DNA from: Dehalogenimonas alkenigignens
GTDB taxonomy: Bacteria > Chloroflexota > Dehalococcoidia > Dehalococcoidales > Dehalococcoidaceae
Assembly (NCBI RefSeq): GCF_001466665.1
Contig: NZ_KQ758903.1
Coordinates: 679,684 to 743,683 of the forward strand
Direction: 5' to 3'
DNA: 64,000 bases
Positions 7,815 through 16,834 of this stretch are shown here, piece after piece. The notes beneath the pieces are model-generated. The model searched no databases. It was not told the origin of the DNA and saw only the letters and a program-made list of their open reading frames with translations. Position numbers and translations under genes: made by a program. Within the stretch, counting starts at the first letter, position 1. Each line of letters begins with the position of its first letter.

Positions 7815-8912
7815 GTGAAACAGATATATGTGCAAAGCTACTACAAACGCGGTTATAGTCGGTTCATGCAGTATGTCTATAACATCCTGGAGCATCCTCA
7901 ACGGGAGGCGATCGAGGCAAGGCTCAAGATCATTGAGTTCTGTGATAAGTTTGGCTTTGAAGCCACCAAGAGCGCCTTTGGCAAGAGCCGCGCCACGATC
8001 TACCTCTGGAAGCACGGACTTAAGCAAGCCGGTGGCAGGCTCTCCGCCTTGGCTCCCGGCAGCCGCGCACCCCACAACAAGAGAAAGCGGATTGTAGATC
8101 CATTCATCCGGAGCTTCATCATCCGGTACCGGACCGAGCATCCCAAGGCTGATAAGGTGACTATCACTCCTATTCTGGTGGCGGCGTGTAAATCGGCTGG
8201 CATCAAACCTGTGTCTGAATCAACCGTAGGCCGCATCATTCACGATTTGAAAGAACACGGCAGCTTGCCCAAATCCACCAGGCTTCTGATGAACGCTCAG
8301 ACTGGCGGTCTAAAAGAATGGGAACGGCAACCAGTCAAGAAGTTACGCCGGAAGGGCTTCAATCCTCACCAACCCGGGGACCTGGTACAGGTGGACACCG
8401 TCCATCTCTTTGTCGCTGGCCTCAAACGCTATCTGTTCACTGCCATTGATGTGCGCACCCGTTTTGCTTTTGCCTATACTTACTCCTCCAATTCCTCCGC
8501 TCGCGGCCGCGATTTCCTGGATAAGCTCATCACCGTGACGCCTTTCACCGTCGCTAGAGTCCAGACCGATAACGGCAGTGAATTCCAGAAGCACTTCGCC
8601 CAGGCCTGCCAGGATAAGGGACTGGTGCATTTCTTCAACTACCCCAAACACCCCCAGTCCAATGGCTATCTGGAGCGTTTCAACCGCACCATCCAGGAGC
8701 AGTTCGCCTACTGGCACTCCGATGAGTTGGATGATCCTGCAGTCTTCAATCGCTCCCTCATGGAATACCTGCTGTGGTACAACGCCGAAAGACCACACCG
8801 CGGTATTGGCAAAGTACCGCCTTTGAGATACTATCTGGATAACTTCGTGAAAAACCACGAGCAGTCCAATATGTACTGGACGCTTACAGTCGGTTGCCAA
8901 TTTCCGGGCTAA
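7815..8912 (+). CDS. IS481-family transposase (DDE integrase core)
   Basis: A 365-residue transposase starting at GTG with AAAGGAGT 7 nt upstream. Residues 30-75 carry a helix-turn-helix (IIEFCDKFGFEATKSAFGKS, ATIYLWKHGLK) and residues 185-310 a retroviral-integrase-like core with the triad Asp194 (VQVDTVHL), Asp252 (VQTDNGSEF) and Glu287 (GYLERFNRT), i.e. 34 residues between the last two. The reading frame is intact, so the element may be active. Oddly, the frame passes straight through the right inverted repeat, and its TAA lies 22 nt outside the element; the last eight or so residues are encoded by flanking DNA. Transcription runs toward tRNA-Glu. Confidence 0.92.
   Translation: MKQIYVQSYYKRGYSRFMQYVYNILEHPQREAIEARLKIIEFCDKFGFEATKSAFGKSRATIYLWKHGLKQAGGRLSALAPGSRAPHNKRKRIVDPFIRSFIIRYRTEHPKADKVTITPILVAACKSAGIKPVSESTVGRIIHDLKEHGSLPKSTRLLMNAQTGGLKEWERQPVKKLRRKGFNPHQPGDLVQVDTVHLFVAGLKRYLFTAIDVRTRFAFAYTYSSNSSARGRDFLDKLITVTPFTVARVQTDNGSEFQKHFAQACQDKGLVHFFNYPKHPQSNGYLERFNRTIQEQFAYWHSDELDDPAVFNRSLMEYLLWYNAERPHRGIGKVPPLRYYLDNFVKNHEQSNMYWTLTVGCQFPG
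8865..8888 (-). repeat. Right terminal inverted repeat of the IS481-like element
   Basis: A 24-nt inverted copy of the left end, lying inside the 3' end of the transposase reading frame. Confidence 0.82.
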
Positions 8913-8934
8913 TTTGTTATACTTCGTTTCACGC

Positions 8935-9007
8935 GCCCCCATCGTCTAGTGGCCTAGGACAACGGCCTTTCACGCCGTCAACAGGGATTCGAATTCCCTT
9001 GGGGGTA
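8935..9007 (+). tRNA. tRNA-Glu (anticodon TTC)
   Basis: A 73-nt cloverleaf without encoded CCA. The acceptor arms are GCCCCCA and TGGGGGT (with a terminal G-U pair) followed by discriminator A. The anticodon stem ACGGC/GCCGT encloses loop CTTTCAC with anticodon TTC. The T arm is AGGGA-TTCGAAT-TCCCT. The gene starts 46 bp after the right end of the IS element. Confidence 0.93.
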
Positions 9008-9116
9008 TTTTCTCCCCGGCCGCCTTTTCTCATTGTTTTTCATTCACCTACGCCATAATTTTGTGCTAAAGATTTTAAACATCGACCGCCCGCAGTTATA
9101 ATGTCTCCGTTTTGCC

Positions 9117-11114
9117 ATGCTCAACCTGAACAACATATCCAAATCGTTCGGCGCCCGGCGTCTTTTCAGCGGGGTCGGTTTTCACATCGGGGCGCGGGAT
9201 CGGACTGCCTTGATCGGTCCGAACGGCGCCGGTAAAACAACGCTATTTGAGATCATCGCCGGTGGCGTCGAGCCTGACGGAGGTGTCATCACCCGGCCCA
9301 AAGGCATCACCATCGGCTACCTTCGCCAGGACGTAGACAGTCGGTCGGACCGCCCGCTGCTGGGGCAAGTTATTGCCGGCGCCGGCCGTATGGCAACCCT
9401 CGAACACCGCATCAAGGTGCTCCAGGACGAAATCACCACCGAAGCCTGGCCTGATGACCGGGCTGCAATCCTTCGAGAACTGGGCGAACTCCAAACCAAG
9501 TTCGAGGCCGGCGGCGGCTACGATCTGGAGCACGAAGCTCGAGCCATCCTGGCTGGTCTGGGTTTTAAGGAAAATGATTTCAGTAAACCGCTTTCAGCCT
9601 TAAGCGGCGGCTGGATGATGCGGGCTGAACTTGGCCGGATACTCCTGCAAAACCCGGATCTGCTGCTCCTCGATGAACCTACCAATCACCTCGACCTGGA
9701 GACCCAGATATGGTTCGAAGACTACCTTGGGAAGTACCAGGGCGCTGTTCTGTTGACTTCGCACGACCGGGCTTTTCTCAACCGGGTAGTCCACCGCGTC
9801 GTCGTCCTGGAAAACGGCAAAGTCTCGGTTTACCCCGGCAACCATGACGACTATGTTTTAGCGCGCCGGCTTGAACTTGAGGCGCTCGAAGCCGCGGCTG
9901 GCCGCCAGGCAGTTAAGATCGAGAAAGAGGCCCGTTTTATCGAGCGCTTCCGCGCCAAAAACACCAAAGCCAGGCAGGTGCAATCGCGCATCAAGGCGCT
10001 GGCCCGGATGGAGCGGGTCGAGGTGCCGCGGCTGGCCCGTCGAATTAAGTTCAATTTCCCTGAGTCGCCGCGCTCCGGCGATGAAGTCATCAGTCTGCAG
10101 AGTATCCGCAAGGCTTACAGCGAAAAGGTGGTCTATGTCGACCTCAATCTGACGCTGCGCCGCGGCGACCGGGCGGCGCTCATCGGTCCAAACGGTGCCG
10201 GCAAGAGCACCCTCCTCAAAATCATGGCTGGCGTACTCCCGTTCGACCGAGGCGAACGACGGCTAGGCTATAACGTGACGGCCGCTTACTATGCTCAGCA
10301 CCAATTGGAACTCCTTGGTCGGAGTAACACTGTCCTCGAAGAGCTGCGCTGGGCTGCCGCCGGCGAGACAGAACAGCGTTTACGGGCCATCCTTGGCGGT
10401 TTCCTGTTCTCCGGCGATGATATCCAAAAACAGGTCTCGGTCTTATCCGGCGGTGAAAAAGCGCGCCTAGCTATCGCCAAGATGCTGGCCCAGCCGGTCA
10501 ACCTCTTACTCCTGGATGAGCCAACCAACCACCTGGATATACTCTCCCGCGAAATATTGTCCGATGCGCTGGATGATTACGGCGGCACGCTGTGTTTCAT
10601 TACCCACGATCGAACATTGATACGCCAGGTCGCCAACAAGATCATTGAAGTCAAGGACGGCAATGCCGTCGTGTTCTCCGGTGGCTACGACGACTACCTC
10701 TATCACCAGGAGTCTGCGGCGGCTTCGCCGGTCGAAGAGAAGCGGGACAGCCGCCGGGCAGTGCCCGAAATTTCGCTAACAGACCAGCGGGCAAGGCGGG
10801 CCGCCGTCGGAGGTCTGCGGAACGAGTTTAATCGCAAGGTCAGCCCCATCCGAAAACGGCTGGTCGATATTGAGGCTGAGATTGCTCGGAGTGAATCCGA
10901 AGCGGCAGTCATCGAGTTTGGATTCGCCAGCCCGGAATCATACGAGGACTCCCGGTCCGTCGTCTCCCGAATCGACCGCCACCGGGCACTTAAAAGCGAA
11001 CTGGCTCGTCTCACCGGGGAATGGGAAACGCTGTCGCTCGAGGAAGAACGGCTTCGGTCGGAACTTGAAGCTACGCTAGCTCAGACAGCCGCGGCGCCGC
11101 CGTCCGGATCTTAG
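9117..11114 (+). CDS. ABC-F family ATPase
   Basis: A 665-residue soluble protein with two fused ABC ATPase domains and no membrane segment, as in ABC-F translation factors (EttA/Uup/YdiF type) that act on the ribosome. Domain 1: Walker [11 protein letters not shown] (about residue 35), signature [11 protein letters not shown], Walker [17 protein letters not shown] charged linker follows (residues 245-310, [19 protein letters not shown]). Domain 2: [41 protein letters not shown]. The C-terminal ~110 residues form a coiled coil ([19 protein letters not shown]) like Uup/YheS, which can bind DNA or ribosome. A TATAAT at 9097-9102 lies 14 nt before the ATG. The exact subfamily cannot be settled here. 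Confidence 0.9.
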   Translation: MLNLNNISKSFGARRLFSGVGFHIGARDRTALIGPNGAGKTTLFEIIAGGVEPDGGVITRPKGITIGYLRQDVDSRSDRPLLGQVIAGAGRMATLEHRIKVLQDEITTEAWPDDRAAILRELGELQTKFEAGGGYDLEHEARAILAGLGFKENDFSKPLSALSGGWMMRAELGRILLQNPDLLLLDEPTNHLDLETQIWFEDYLGKYQGAVLLTSHDRAFLNRVVHRVVVLENGKVSVYPGNHDDYVLARRLELEALEAAAGRQAVKIEKEARFIERFRAKNTKARQVQSRIKALARMERVEVPRLARRIKFNFPESPRSGDEVISLQSIRKAYSEKVVYVDLNLTLRRGDRAALIGPNGAGKSTLLKIMAGVLPFDRGERRLGYNVTAAYYAQHQLELLGRSNTVLEELRWAAAGETEQRLRAILGGFLFSGDDIQKQVSVLSGGEKARLAIAKMLAQPVNLLLLDEPTNHLDILSREILSDALDDYGGTLCFITHDRTLIRQVANKIIEVKDGNAVVFSGGYDDYLYHQESAAASPVEEKRDSRRAVPEISLTDQRARRAAVGGLRNEFNRKVSPIRKRLVDIEAEIARSESEAAVIEFGFASPESYEDSRSVVSRIDRHRALKSELARLTGEWETLSLEEERLRSELEATLAQTAAAPPSGS

Positions 11115-11202
11115 TTGAACTTGCCGTTATTCCCCAAATCCCCGACCGATGATCTTTCAGATTCCACGAGGCCACCGGAGAATTATCGCGAGCATTTTGC
11201 CG

Positions 11203-11231
11203 TAAATGATACTCCATGATAGTATCATTTA
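11203..11231 (+). promoter_or_regulatory. Inverted repeat upstream of csoR, candidate operator
   Basis: Two exact 10-bp arms, TAAATGATAC (11203-11212) and GTATCATTTA (11222-11231), flank a 9-bp spacer that itself repeats ATGATA. The dyad ends 1 nt before the csoR start codon, so a bound protein would block transcription or translation. CsoR operators usually contain G/C tracts; this one is A/T-rich, so the bound regulator is not proven. Confidence 0.6.
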
Positions 11232-11232
11232 T

Positions 11233-11553
11233 ATGACAACGCACATCGATCACGCTGCCGAGCCTGGTCGGCAATACCTTTACACCGCCGAAAAAGATCT
11301 GTTGCTCGGCCGGCTGAAGAAGATCCAGGGCCAGGCCCGAGGTATCGAGAAGATGATCGCCGATGGCCGCTACTGCCTGGAGATCGTTCAGCAGTTGACT
11401 GCCCTGTCCGCCGCCGCCGAGGAGCTTTCGCTGAAGCTACTGGAAAGCCACATCGAAGGCTGTGTCGCCGGGGCTATCCGCGCCGGTGACGGCAGCGATC
11501 AAGCGCACATTAAAGAGCTTATGAAAGCCATACGTAAATCAGTAAAACGTTAA
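11233..11553 (+). CDS. csoR: CsoR-family copper-sensing repressor
   Basis: A 106-residue all-helical repressor of the CsoR/RcnR family (DUF156). The typical start KDLLLGRLKKIQGQARGIEKMI is present. The Cu(I) ligand set is visible as Cys in DGRYCLEI, His and Cys in LLESHIEGCV. Lower-down residues ELMKAIRKSVKR are also typical. I start at the ATG of MTTHIDHAAEP; the open frame extends nine codons further up but that stretch contains the operator dyad. It precedes copZ by 11 bp and copA, so it most likely derepresses copper export when Cu(I) binds. Confidence 0.9.
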   Translation: MTTHIDHAAEPGRQYLYTAEKDLLLGRLKKIQGQARGIEKMIADGRYCLEIVQQLTALSAAAEELSLKLLESHIEGCVAGAIRAGDGSDQAHIKELMKAIRKSVKR

Positions 11554-11564
11554 GGAGGCCTGCC

Positions 11565-11780
11565 ATGGCTGCGAGCGTTAAAGCAAGCCTATCGATTAAA
11601 GGTATGTCCTGCGGCGGCTGTGTCCGCCATGTAGAAATGGCACTGAGAAAGATTGCCGGTGTTTCCGCCGTCTCGGTCGATCTGGCGGCTGGCAAGGCGA
11701 CGGTTGAGTTCGATCCAAACCAGACAACTCGGGAGGCGCTGGCCAAGAACGTCACCGCGGCCGGTTACCCCGCTTCCTAA
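11565..11780 (+). CDS. copZ: Heavy-metal-associated domain protein (CopZ-like copper chaperone)
   Basis: A 71-residue single HMA domain. The metal site is GMSCGGC at residues 13-19, followed by VRHVEMALRKIAGVSAVSVDL and the final ALAKNVTAAGYPAS, which give the beta-alpha-beta-beta-alpha-beta pattern. An AAGGAGG lies 5-11 nt before the ATG. It would carry Cu(I) in the cytoplasm to the CopA ATPase encoded 52 bp downstream. Its sequence is close to the first HMA domain of that CopA, which suggests a common origin. Confidence 0.9.
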   Translation: MAASVKASLSIKGMSCGGCVRHVEMALRKIAGVSAVSVDLAAGKATVEFDPNQTTREALAKNVTAAGYPAS

Positions 11781-11832
11781 AGCATCCTGAGTCTTGCATC
11801 TCAGCTCAGTGGCGTGTATTCGGCAACCAGAA

Positions 11833-14376
11833 ATGACAACACCAAAGAAAAAGATCTCACTCACCCTCTTTATCGGTGGGATGACCTGTGCCGCCTGTGT
11901 CCGCCACGTCGAGGGGGCGCTTAAGAGCGTGCCCGGCGTCGGCGCGGTGACGGTCAATCTGGCCACCGGCAAAGCTGCCGTGGAGTACGATCCGATGCAA
12001 GCTTCTCTCGCCGATTTGAAAAATGCCGTCGAGAACATGGGCTACAGCGCCTCGCTGGAGGTCACCGAGCTGTCCATCACCGGCATGACATGCTCTGCCT
12101 GCGTCAAGAATGTCGAGCGCGTGGTTGCCGCCATGCCTGGAGTCACCAACACCGTGGTCAATCTGGCTGCCGGCAGCGCCCGCATAGAATACTCGCCGAC
12201 CGTCACTCCGCTGTCCGAAATCATCGCCGCCATCGGCGACATGGGCTACAGCGCCGCCGAGAAGATCGAAGGCCAGGCTTCCCTCGACAGGGAGCAGGCC
12301 GCCCGCGCTGAGGAAATCTCCCGGCAGAAGCGCAACCTCACCATCGCCGGGACACTTGGCCTGCTGGTCATGCTGGGCATGTTCCAGCCTTACTGGATCC
12401 TTTCAGACATCGTCCCGACCTGGATGAACAACAAGGTTTTCCTCTTCTTTCTGACCACGCCCATCGTCTTCGGCCCTGGGCGGCAGTTCTTCATCAATTC
12501 CTGGAACGGCTTGAAGCGCGGCCTGACCGACATGAACCTGCTTTACGCCACCGGCATCGGCGCGGCGTACCTCATCGCCGTCATCAACACCTTCTTCCCG
12601 GACGCCGGCTTCGGCGGGAGGGAAGCCACCTTCTATGAGGCCGCCGCCCTTCTAACCGCCTTCATCATCCTCGGCAGGTATCTGGAAGCGGTTACGCGGG
12701 GCAGGACCTCGGAGTCCATCCGCCGCCTGATGAAGCTGCAGCCGAAGCTGGCCCGGGTCATCCGCCAAGGCATCGAGTCCGAGATACTCGCCGAAGCCGT
12801 CCTCGTCGGTGATGTCGTGGCGGTGAGACCAGGAGAGGTCATACCCGTCGACGGCGTGGTCGCCGAGGGGTACTCGGCAGTCGACCAGGCGATGGTCACC
12901 GGCGAGAGCATTCCGGTGGAGAAGAAGTCCGGCGACGAGGTTTTGGGCGGCACGCTGAACAAGACCGGCGCCTTCCGCTTCCGGGCGACGCGGGTCGGGC
13001 GGGAGACGGCCCTCGGGCAGATAATCAAGCTCGTCGAAGAAGCCCAGACGACCAAAGCCCCCATCCAGAAGCTGGCCGACAGAGTGGCCGGGCAGTTCAT
13101 CGCCGGGGTGCATGCCATAGCGCTCATTGTCTTCGTGTTCTGGTTCTTCATCGGTTTCGAGGCGTGGTTTACGCCTGACACCCGGCTGATACTCACGCCG
13201 TATGTCCTCACCGGCCTTGGGGTCTTCGGCTTTGCACTTTTAACTTCGGTGACGGTGCTGGTCATCTCCTGCCCCTGCGCCCTGGGCCTGGCGACGCCTT
13301 CGGCGGTCATGGCCGGCAGCGGCAAGGGGGCGGAGTACGGCGTCCTCTTCAAGGGCGCCGACGCCATGGAGGCGACGGCGAGGCTCGACGCTGTGGTGTT
13401 TGATAAGACCGGCACGCTCACCCGCGGCGAGCCTTCGGTCACTGACATCGTCCCCGCGCGTAAAAACGACTCAAACGATTCGGACGCTGTTTTAAGGCTG
13501 GCGGCGATTGCCGAGAAGCACTCGGAGCACCCGCTGGGCGAGGCTGTCGTCAGGGCGTATCGGGAGAAGTTCGGCGAACCCGATGACGCTGAATCGTTCG
13601 AGGCGGTACCCGGCCACGGCATCATCGCCAGGATCGAAGACATGTTTATCCTGCTGGGCAACCGGAAACTGATGGCAGCCAACGGCGTCGACGTTAGCTC
13701 GCTCGAATCCGAGGCGGCAAGGCTCGAATCCGAGGGCAAAACAGCCATGTTTGTCGCATCGGACGGGAAGCTTTTGGGCATCGTCGCCGTGGCCGACACG
13801 CTCAAAGCCACCGCCGCCCGGGCTGCCGCCGAACTGAAGAAGATGGGACTCAAGGTGTACATGATCACCGGCGACAACACCCGCACCGCCGCCGCCGTCG
13901 GCAGGCAGGCCGGCATCGAAAACGTTCTGGCCGAGGTGCTGCCCCGGGACAAGGCGGCCGAGGTGAAGAAGCTGCAATCGCGCGGCTTCAAGGTGGCCAT
14001 GGTCGGCGACGGCATCAACGACGCGCCCGCCCTCGCCCAGGCCGATGTCGGCATCGCCATCGGCAGCGGCACCGATGTCGCAAAAGAAACGGGCAACGTC
14101 ATCCTGGTGAGGAACGACCCGCTCGACGCCGTCGCCGCTGTCCAGGTGGGGCGCAAAACGCTCGGCCTCATCAAACAGAACCTGTTCTGGGCTTTCGGGT
14201 ACAACACGCTGGCTATACCCATCGGCATGGGGGTGCTGTATCCCTTCACCCACCAGATGGTCTCACCCGAACTGGCGGCGCTTCTGATGGCCACCAGTTC
14301 GCTCTCGGTGACTTTGAACACGCTCCGGATGCGGGGTTTCGTTCCGGCCGTACGCCGGGAGAAGGCAGCGGCATGA
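11833..14376 (+). CDS. copA: Cu(I)-exporting P1B-type ATPase
   Basis: An 847-residue copper pump. Two HMA domains occupy residues ~10-75 (GGMTCAAC) and ~80-145 (GMTCSAC). Eight transmembrane helices follow, with the CPC metal site in [15 protein letters not shown] (about residue 480), actuator [10 protein letters not shown], phosphorylation site [10 protein letters not shown] (about residue 525), the SEHPLG loop and the hinge [20 protein letters not shown]. The conserved [16 protein letters not shown] lies in the last helix. It exports Cu(I) across the membrane. I take the ATG of [10 protein letters not shown]; a TTG 13 codons upstream is also open but has no ribosome site. It shares the csoR-copZ-copA operon and overlaps the next small gene by 4 nt. 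Confidence 0.95.
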   Translation: MTTPKKKISLTLFIGGMTCAACVRHVEGALKSVPGVGAVTVNLATGKAAVEYDPMQASLADLKNAVENMGYSASLEVTELSITGMTCSACVKNVERVVAAMPGVTNTVVNLAAGSARIEYSPTVTPLSEIIAAIGDMGYSAAEKIEGQASLDREQAARAEEISRQKRNLTIAGTLGLLVMLGMFQPYWILSDIVPTWMNNKVFLFFLTTPIVFGPGRQFFINSWNGLKRGLTDMNLLYATGIGAAYLIAVINTFFPDAGFGGREATFYEAAALLTAFIILGRYLEAVTRGRTSESIRRLMKLQPKLARVIRQGIESEILAEAVLVGDVVAVRPGEVIPVDGVVAEGYSAVDQAMVTGESIPVEKKSGDEVLGGTLNKTGAFRFRATRVGRETALGQIIKLVEEAQTTKAPIQKLADRVAGQFIAGVHAIALIVFVFWFFIGFEAWFTPDTRLILTPYVLTGLGVFGFALLTSVTVLVISCPCALGLATPSAVMAGSGKGAEYGVLFKGADAMEATARLDAVVFDKTGTLTRGEPSVTDIVPARKNDSNDSDAVLRLAAIAEKHSEHPLGEAVVRAYREKFGEPDDAESFEAVPGHGIIARIEDMFILLGNRKLMAANGVDVSSLESEAARLESEGKTAMFVASDGKLLGIVAVADTLKATAARAAAELKKMGLKVYMITGDNTRTAAAVGRQAGIENVLAEVLPRDKAAEVKKLQSRGFKVAMVGDGINDAPALAQADVGIAIGSGTDVAKETGNVILVRNDPLDAVAAVQVGRKTLGLIKQNLFWAFGYNTLAIPIGMGVLYPFTHQMVSPELAALLMATSSLSVTLNTLRMRGFVPAVRREKAAA

Positions 14377-14558
14377 AGGCTTCTGTCATCTATACCAGCC
14401 TGTCGCTCATCGCCTCGGCGCTGTTCCTGCTGGCAACGCTCGGCGGCGAGTACACCACCGTCGAGCGCATCGGTGGGGCGGTGTGGGTGTTCATGCTTTC
14501 GATGATCATCCTGATGCCGCTGGTCACCAGCTCGGTCAAGAAGCGCTCCGGCGGTTAA
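14373..14558 (+). CDS. Small two-helix membrane protein in the copper operon
   Basis: A 61-residue protein whose ATG overlaps the copA stop (ATGA), indicating translational coupling. Two hydrophobic segments (residues 5-22, [18 protein letters not shown], and 33-52, [20 protein letters not shown]) are followed by a basic tail KKRSGG. I do not recognise a named family. The coupling suggests a role beside CopA, but nothing in the sequence binds copper: there is no Cys and no His, and only Met residues in the second helix could be ligands. Confidence 0.7.
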   Translation: MKASVIYTSLSLIASALFLLATLGGEYTTVERIGGAVWVFMLSMIILMPLVTSSVKKRSGG

Positions 14559-14992
14559 GCCAAAGGCCGGAAAAGCAAGGCGCAGGCGCCGGGTCAAGGG
14601 CGGGGTGAATTGGTACAAGTGTGCTATATCTATTCACGCCGGGTATTATAGCACAAGCGTTCCTGCGGGTTGTCAAGCGAGTTCTGTCGTTTTTGGCGGT
14701 TTGTGGAAAATATATTTTTTAGGGCAGGGGCGGCTATCCTCGGTCAACAACACCGCGGGGTCTGGAAGGAAAAAGTGGGAAAGTGGGACCATCCCACATT
14801 GCGCTATTGCCCACCGGCTTGTGCGCAAGGTCAGCAATGCCTTTTTGGTGGGGTCTCGCTCCTTTGTGATCGATTCCCGCCTTCGCGGGAATGACAACGA
14901 GGGACGCGGCGTGCGAGGGGTGTATTAAACTGAACAGGAGATTGCCACGTCGCTGCGCTTCTCGCAATGACAGGTCCGGGGACAGGGGTTTT

Positions 14993-15060
14993 TTCCTTCG
15001 ACTGGCTCAGAATGAACGGCGATGTGTGGATGGATTCCCCGCTTTCGCGTGGAATGACAA
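14993..15060 (+). repeat. REP-like repeat unit, copy 1
   Basis: Starts TTCCTTCGACTGGCTCAG and ends with the hairpin arms GATTCC and GGAATGACAA; diverged in the hairpin loop compared with copies 2 and 3. Confidence 0.7.
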
Positions 15061-15134
15061 TGGTGGCGGAGCCAATTAGGTTGGCACGGGCTGCCGACTG
15101 GCTCCTCGCAAAGACAGACTAGAGGCGGCTGTTC

Positions 15135-15201
15135 ATCCTTCGACAAGATCAAGACGAACGGGGTATTTTAGCGTGGATTCCCGCCTTCGCGGGAATGACA
15201 A
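15135..15201 (+). repeat. REP-like repeat unit, copy 2
   Basis: Starts ATCCTTCGACAAGATCAAG, contains TTTTAGCGTGGATTCCCG and ends with CGGGAATGACAA; the hairpin is a perfect inverted repeat (ATTCCCG/CGGGAAT). Confidence 0.7.
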
Positions 15202-15234
15202 TTATGGGCGAAGCGGGCGAGGTGATAGAAGTAT

Positions 15235-15302
15235 TTCCTTCGACAGGCTCAGGATGTACGGGTGATTTTAGCGTGGATTCCAGCATTCGCTGGAATGACA
15301 AA
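15235..15302 (+). repeat. REP-like repeat unit, copy 3
   Basis: Starts TTCCTTCGACAGGCTCAGG and ends ATTCCAGCATTCGCTGGAAT plus GACAA. Both arms of the hairpin changed together (CCAGC/GCTGG) compared with copy 2, so pairing is kept: compensatory change. Confidence 0.7.
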
Positions 15303-15338
15303 AGGGAAGCAGAGGCGCCAGGGAGGGGATTGGCGCGA

Positions 15339-15367
15339 TTGTGTTCCCGAAACGGGGCGTCTATAAT
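15339..15367 (+). promoter_or_regulatory. Sigma-70-type promoter of the EamA gene
   Basis: TTGTGT at 15339-15344, a 17-bp spacer and a perfect TATAAT at 15362-15367; the ATG follows 13 nt later, leaving a leader of only a few bases. Confidence 0.55.
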
Positions 15368-15380
15368 ACGGTAACATCCG

Positions 15381-16289
15381 ATGTCACCCCTGTGGTTTAT
15401 CCTCGCTTTTTCAACAACGATCATTTCGGCCTTAGTCAATATCCTGGACAGCCACTTCATGTCGCGGCGGATGCCAGGCACCCGGGCATATATCCTGATC
15501 TGCGGCATCTTCATTCTACCGGCCGGCGGCATCATGCTGATTTCATTCCCGCTGCCGGCTGGCATCGGGCCGGGACCGATTTGGGCAGTGATTGTATCGG
15601 CAATACTGATGTCAGGGGCATCGGTACTGATTCTCCAGGCGATGAAAAATGTCGACGTCGCCAGGGTGGCGCCGCTGACGGCCACATCACCCGCTTTTGT
15701 GGCTGTGCTGGCGACGGTGTTCCTGGGCGAAGACCTTGGGCTGCGCCAGTGGCTCGGTATCGGGGCGGTGGTTGCCGGGGCGGCGGTCATCTCTTCCAGG
15801 TGGGACGCGGCGGGCGGCGGGGGCATCAACCGCAAAGCCCTGTTCATGCTCCTGGGGGTCGCCGTCCTGGCGGCGGCGGCCAGCGTTATCAATAAATACG
15901 GTCTGGAATACATGTCATTCTGGACATACGCCGGCATCGATTTCCTGGTCGCCTCAATTCTGATACTCGCCTTTTGCCTGAGGCGGGAGGTGCTCAGCAG
16001 CATCAGGACAATGGCAAATCGGCGGCAGGCGATCAACCTGACGGTACTGAATCAGGTGATAGCGACGACGGCTACCATTATGGCCTTCTGGACGATCCAG
16101 TTGGGCCCGGTGTCGCTGGCTTCCACGGTGTTCAATGCCAAACCTTTGCTGGTCTTTGCCGCTTCAGCCGCCATCAGCCGCATCGCGCCGGGTTTCATGA
16201 TCGTCGAGAAGTTGAGCCGGAGATCAACGGCGATAAAGGCGGCGGGCACCGCCGCCGTGGTGGGCGGATTGGCGGCAATTTTCATCTAG
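15381..16289 (+). CDS. EamA/DMT-family transporter
   Basis: A 302-residue membrane protein with ten hydrophobic helices arranged as two five-helix halves. The EamA pattern is seen at the end of the first half (MKNVDVARVAPLTATSPAFV, AVLATVFLGEDLGLRQWLGI, VVAGAAVISS) and again in the second half (TIQLGPVSLASTVFNAKPLL, FMIVEKLSRRSTAIKAAGTA, VVGGLAAIFI). Substrates of such drug/metabolite transporters cannot be read from sequence. The short leader has no Shine-Dalgarno. The gene stands alone among repeats. Confidence 0.82.
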   Translation: MSPLWFILAFSTTIISALVNILDSHFMSRRMPGTRAYILICGIFILPAGGIMLISFPLPAGIGPGPIWAVIVSAILMSGASVLILQAMKNVDVARVAPLTATSPAFVAVLATVFLGEDLGLRQWLGIGAVVAGAAVISSRWDAAGGGGINRKALFMLLGVAVLAAAASVINKYGLEYMSFWTYAGIDFLVASILILAFCLRREVLSSIRTMANRRQAINLTVLNQVIATTATIMAFWTIQLGPVSLASTVFNAKPLLVFAASAAISRIAPGFMIVEKLSRRSTAIKAAGTAAVVGGLAAIFI

Positions 16290-16336
16290 ATCCGGCGCCG
16301 CCCGGCGATGGTCCGCCCGAAAGCGGCGGTGAAGGA

Positions 16337-16495
16337 TCAGGTATTTCGGGCGGTTTTATCCCACCTGGGTTTCTGACAGCTGGGACAAGCCTTCGGTACT
16401 TCCCGCTGGGTTTTTTCTCTTACCGACCTGGCAACAGATTCAGCGGTCTTTCTTTTGGACTGTTCAGCTTTCTTGTCGTTTATATCATCAGCCAT
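16337..16495 (-). CDS. Small zinc-ribbon-like protein, 52 residues
   Basis: A short frame reading MADDINDKKAEQSKRKTAES and ending ACPSCQKPRWDKTARNT. A clear GAGAGGAAA lies 9 nt before the ATG, which supports translation. The first ~30 residues are highly charged and helical. The C-terminal CPSCQKP is one knuckle of a possible zinc ribbon, so two copies could pair around zinc in a dimer. I do not recognise a family. It is convergent with the EamA gene and lies 47 bp past its end. Confidence 0.65.
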   Translation of the reverse strand: MADDINDKKAEQSKRKTAESVARSVREKTQREVPKACPSCQKPRWDKTARNT

Positions 16496-16663
16496 TTAAC
16501 ACTTTCCTCTCTCGTTGATACTTAAACAATAAGGCTTTGCCCATGCCGGGTCAATCAGTATAAGTACTCATTTTAACAGCGATTATTCCGTATTAGCCGC
16601 TATTTGGTGAATAAAGGGCGCGGCTTACCGGCAAATTCGGCAGCCTGACCAGAGGACGGTTTT

Positions 16664-16724
16664 TTCCTTCGACAGGCTCAGAACTAACGGGATTTTTGAG
16701 CGTGGATTCCCGCTTTGGCGGGCA
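16664..16724 (+). repeat. REP-like repeat unit, copy 4 (truncated)
   Basis: Starts TTCCTTCGACAGGCTCAG, includes TTTGAGCGTGGATTCCCG and GGCGGGCAC; the final GGAATGACAA part has diverged or been lost. Preceded by GGTTTTTT as in copy 1. Confidence 0.6.
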
Positions 16725-16765
16725 CTCGAGATATGGCGAATATTTATGGATTTAACAGGTAGTGG

Positions 16766-16811
16766 AGATTGCCGGCACTTGCCGCAGCAGGCAAGTCCTC
16801 GCAAAGACACT
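16766..16811 (+). repeat. Second repeat family, GATTGCC...CTCGCAAAGACA
   Basis: Reads GATTGCCGGCACTTGCCGCA, then GCAGGCAAGTCCTCGCAAAG. Contains the inverted arms CTTGCC and GGCAAG. Relatives occur at 14941-14972, 15081-15118 and 17791-17831. Confidence 0.55.
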
Positions 16812-16821
16812 AAAAATCGCC

Positions 16822-16827
16822 TATAAT
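16822..16827 (+). promoter_or_regulatory. -10 hexamer of pyrD, probably leaderless
   Basis: Perfect TATAAT 7 nt before the pyrD ATG at 16835, with no Shine-Dalgarno between them. Confidence 0.5.
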
Positions 16828-16834
16828 CTTGCCG

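Larger units (their letters stand above)
7760..8888 (+). mobile_element. IS481-like insertion sequence with terminal inverted repeats and 5-bp target duplication
   Basis: The left end (7760-7784) starts TGTAAAAGTTCAG and ends ACATATTGGA. The right end (8865-8888) is its imperfect inverse: its reverse complement starts TGTAAGCGTCCAG and ends ACATATTGGA. Ends beginning with TGT are typical of IS481. GTCGG occurs just outside both ends (7755-7759 and 8889-8893) and is a plausible target-site duplication, which implies a fairly recent insertion. The element is 1129 bp and carries one transposase gene. It sits between the Fur-box of the zinc operon and tRNA-Glu. Confidence 0.85.
14559..15338. repeat. 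Gene-free stretch of dispersed palindromic repeats
   Basis: About 780 bp between the copper operon and the EamA gene hold no convincing gene. Four copies or partial copies of a REP-like unit containing GGATTCCCG-CCTTCG-CGGGAATGACAA are present: 14870-14897 (partial), 14993-15060, 15135-15201 and 15235-15302. The full unit is ~67 bp and starts with TTCCTTCGACAGGCTCAG, then a variable spacer, then the hairpin. A different repeat, ATTGCCACGTCGCTGCGCTT followed by CTCGCAATGACA, lies at 14941-14972, and a relative at 15081-15118. Confidence 0.75.

Noticed and set aside
8343-8942. 199-codon frame opposite the transposase
   Set aside because: Transposase frame has the DDE triad and a ribosome site; this frame crosses the IS end and reaches into tRNA-Glu.
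12633-14618. 661-codon antisense frame opposite copA
   Set aside because: Low-complexity Ser/Ala/Pro-rich translation typical of the shadow of a GC-rich gene; copA has all P1B ATPase motifs on the other strand.
14559-15338. CRISPR array made of GGATTCCCG repeats
   Set aside because: Repeats are irregular in spacing, diverged and palindromic with compensatory change; spacers are themselves repeats and no cas genes are near.
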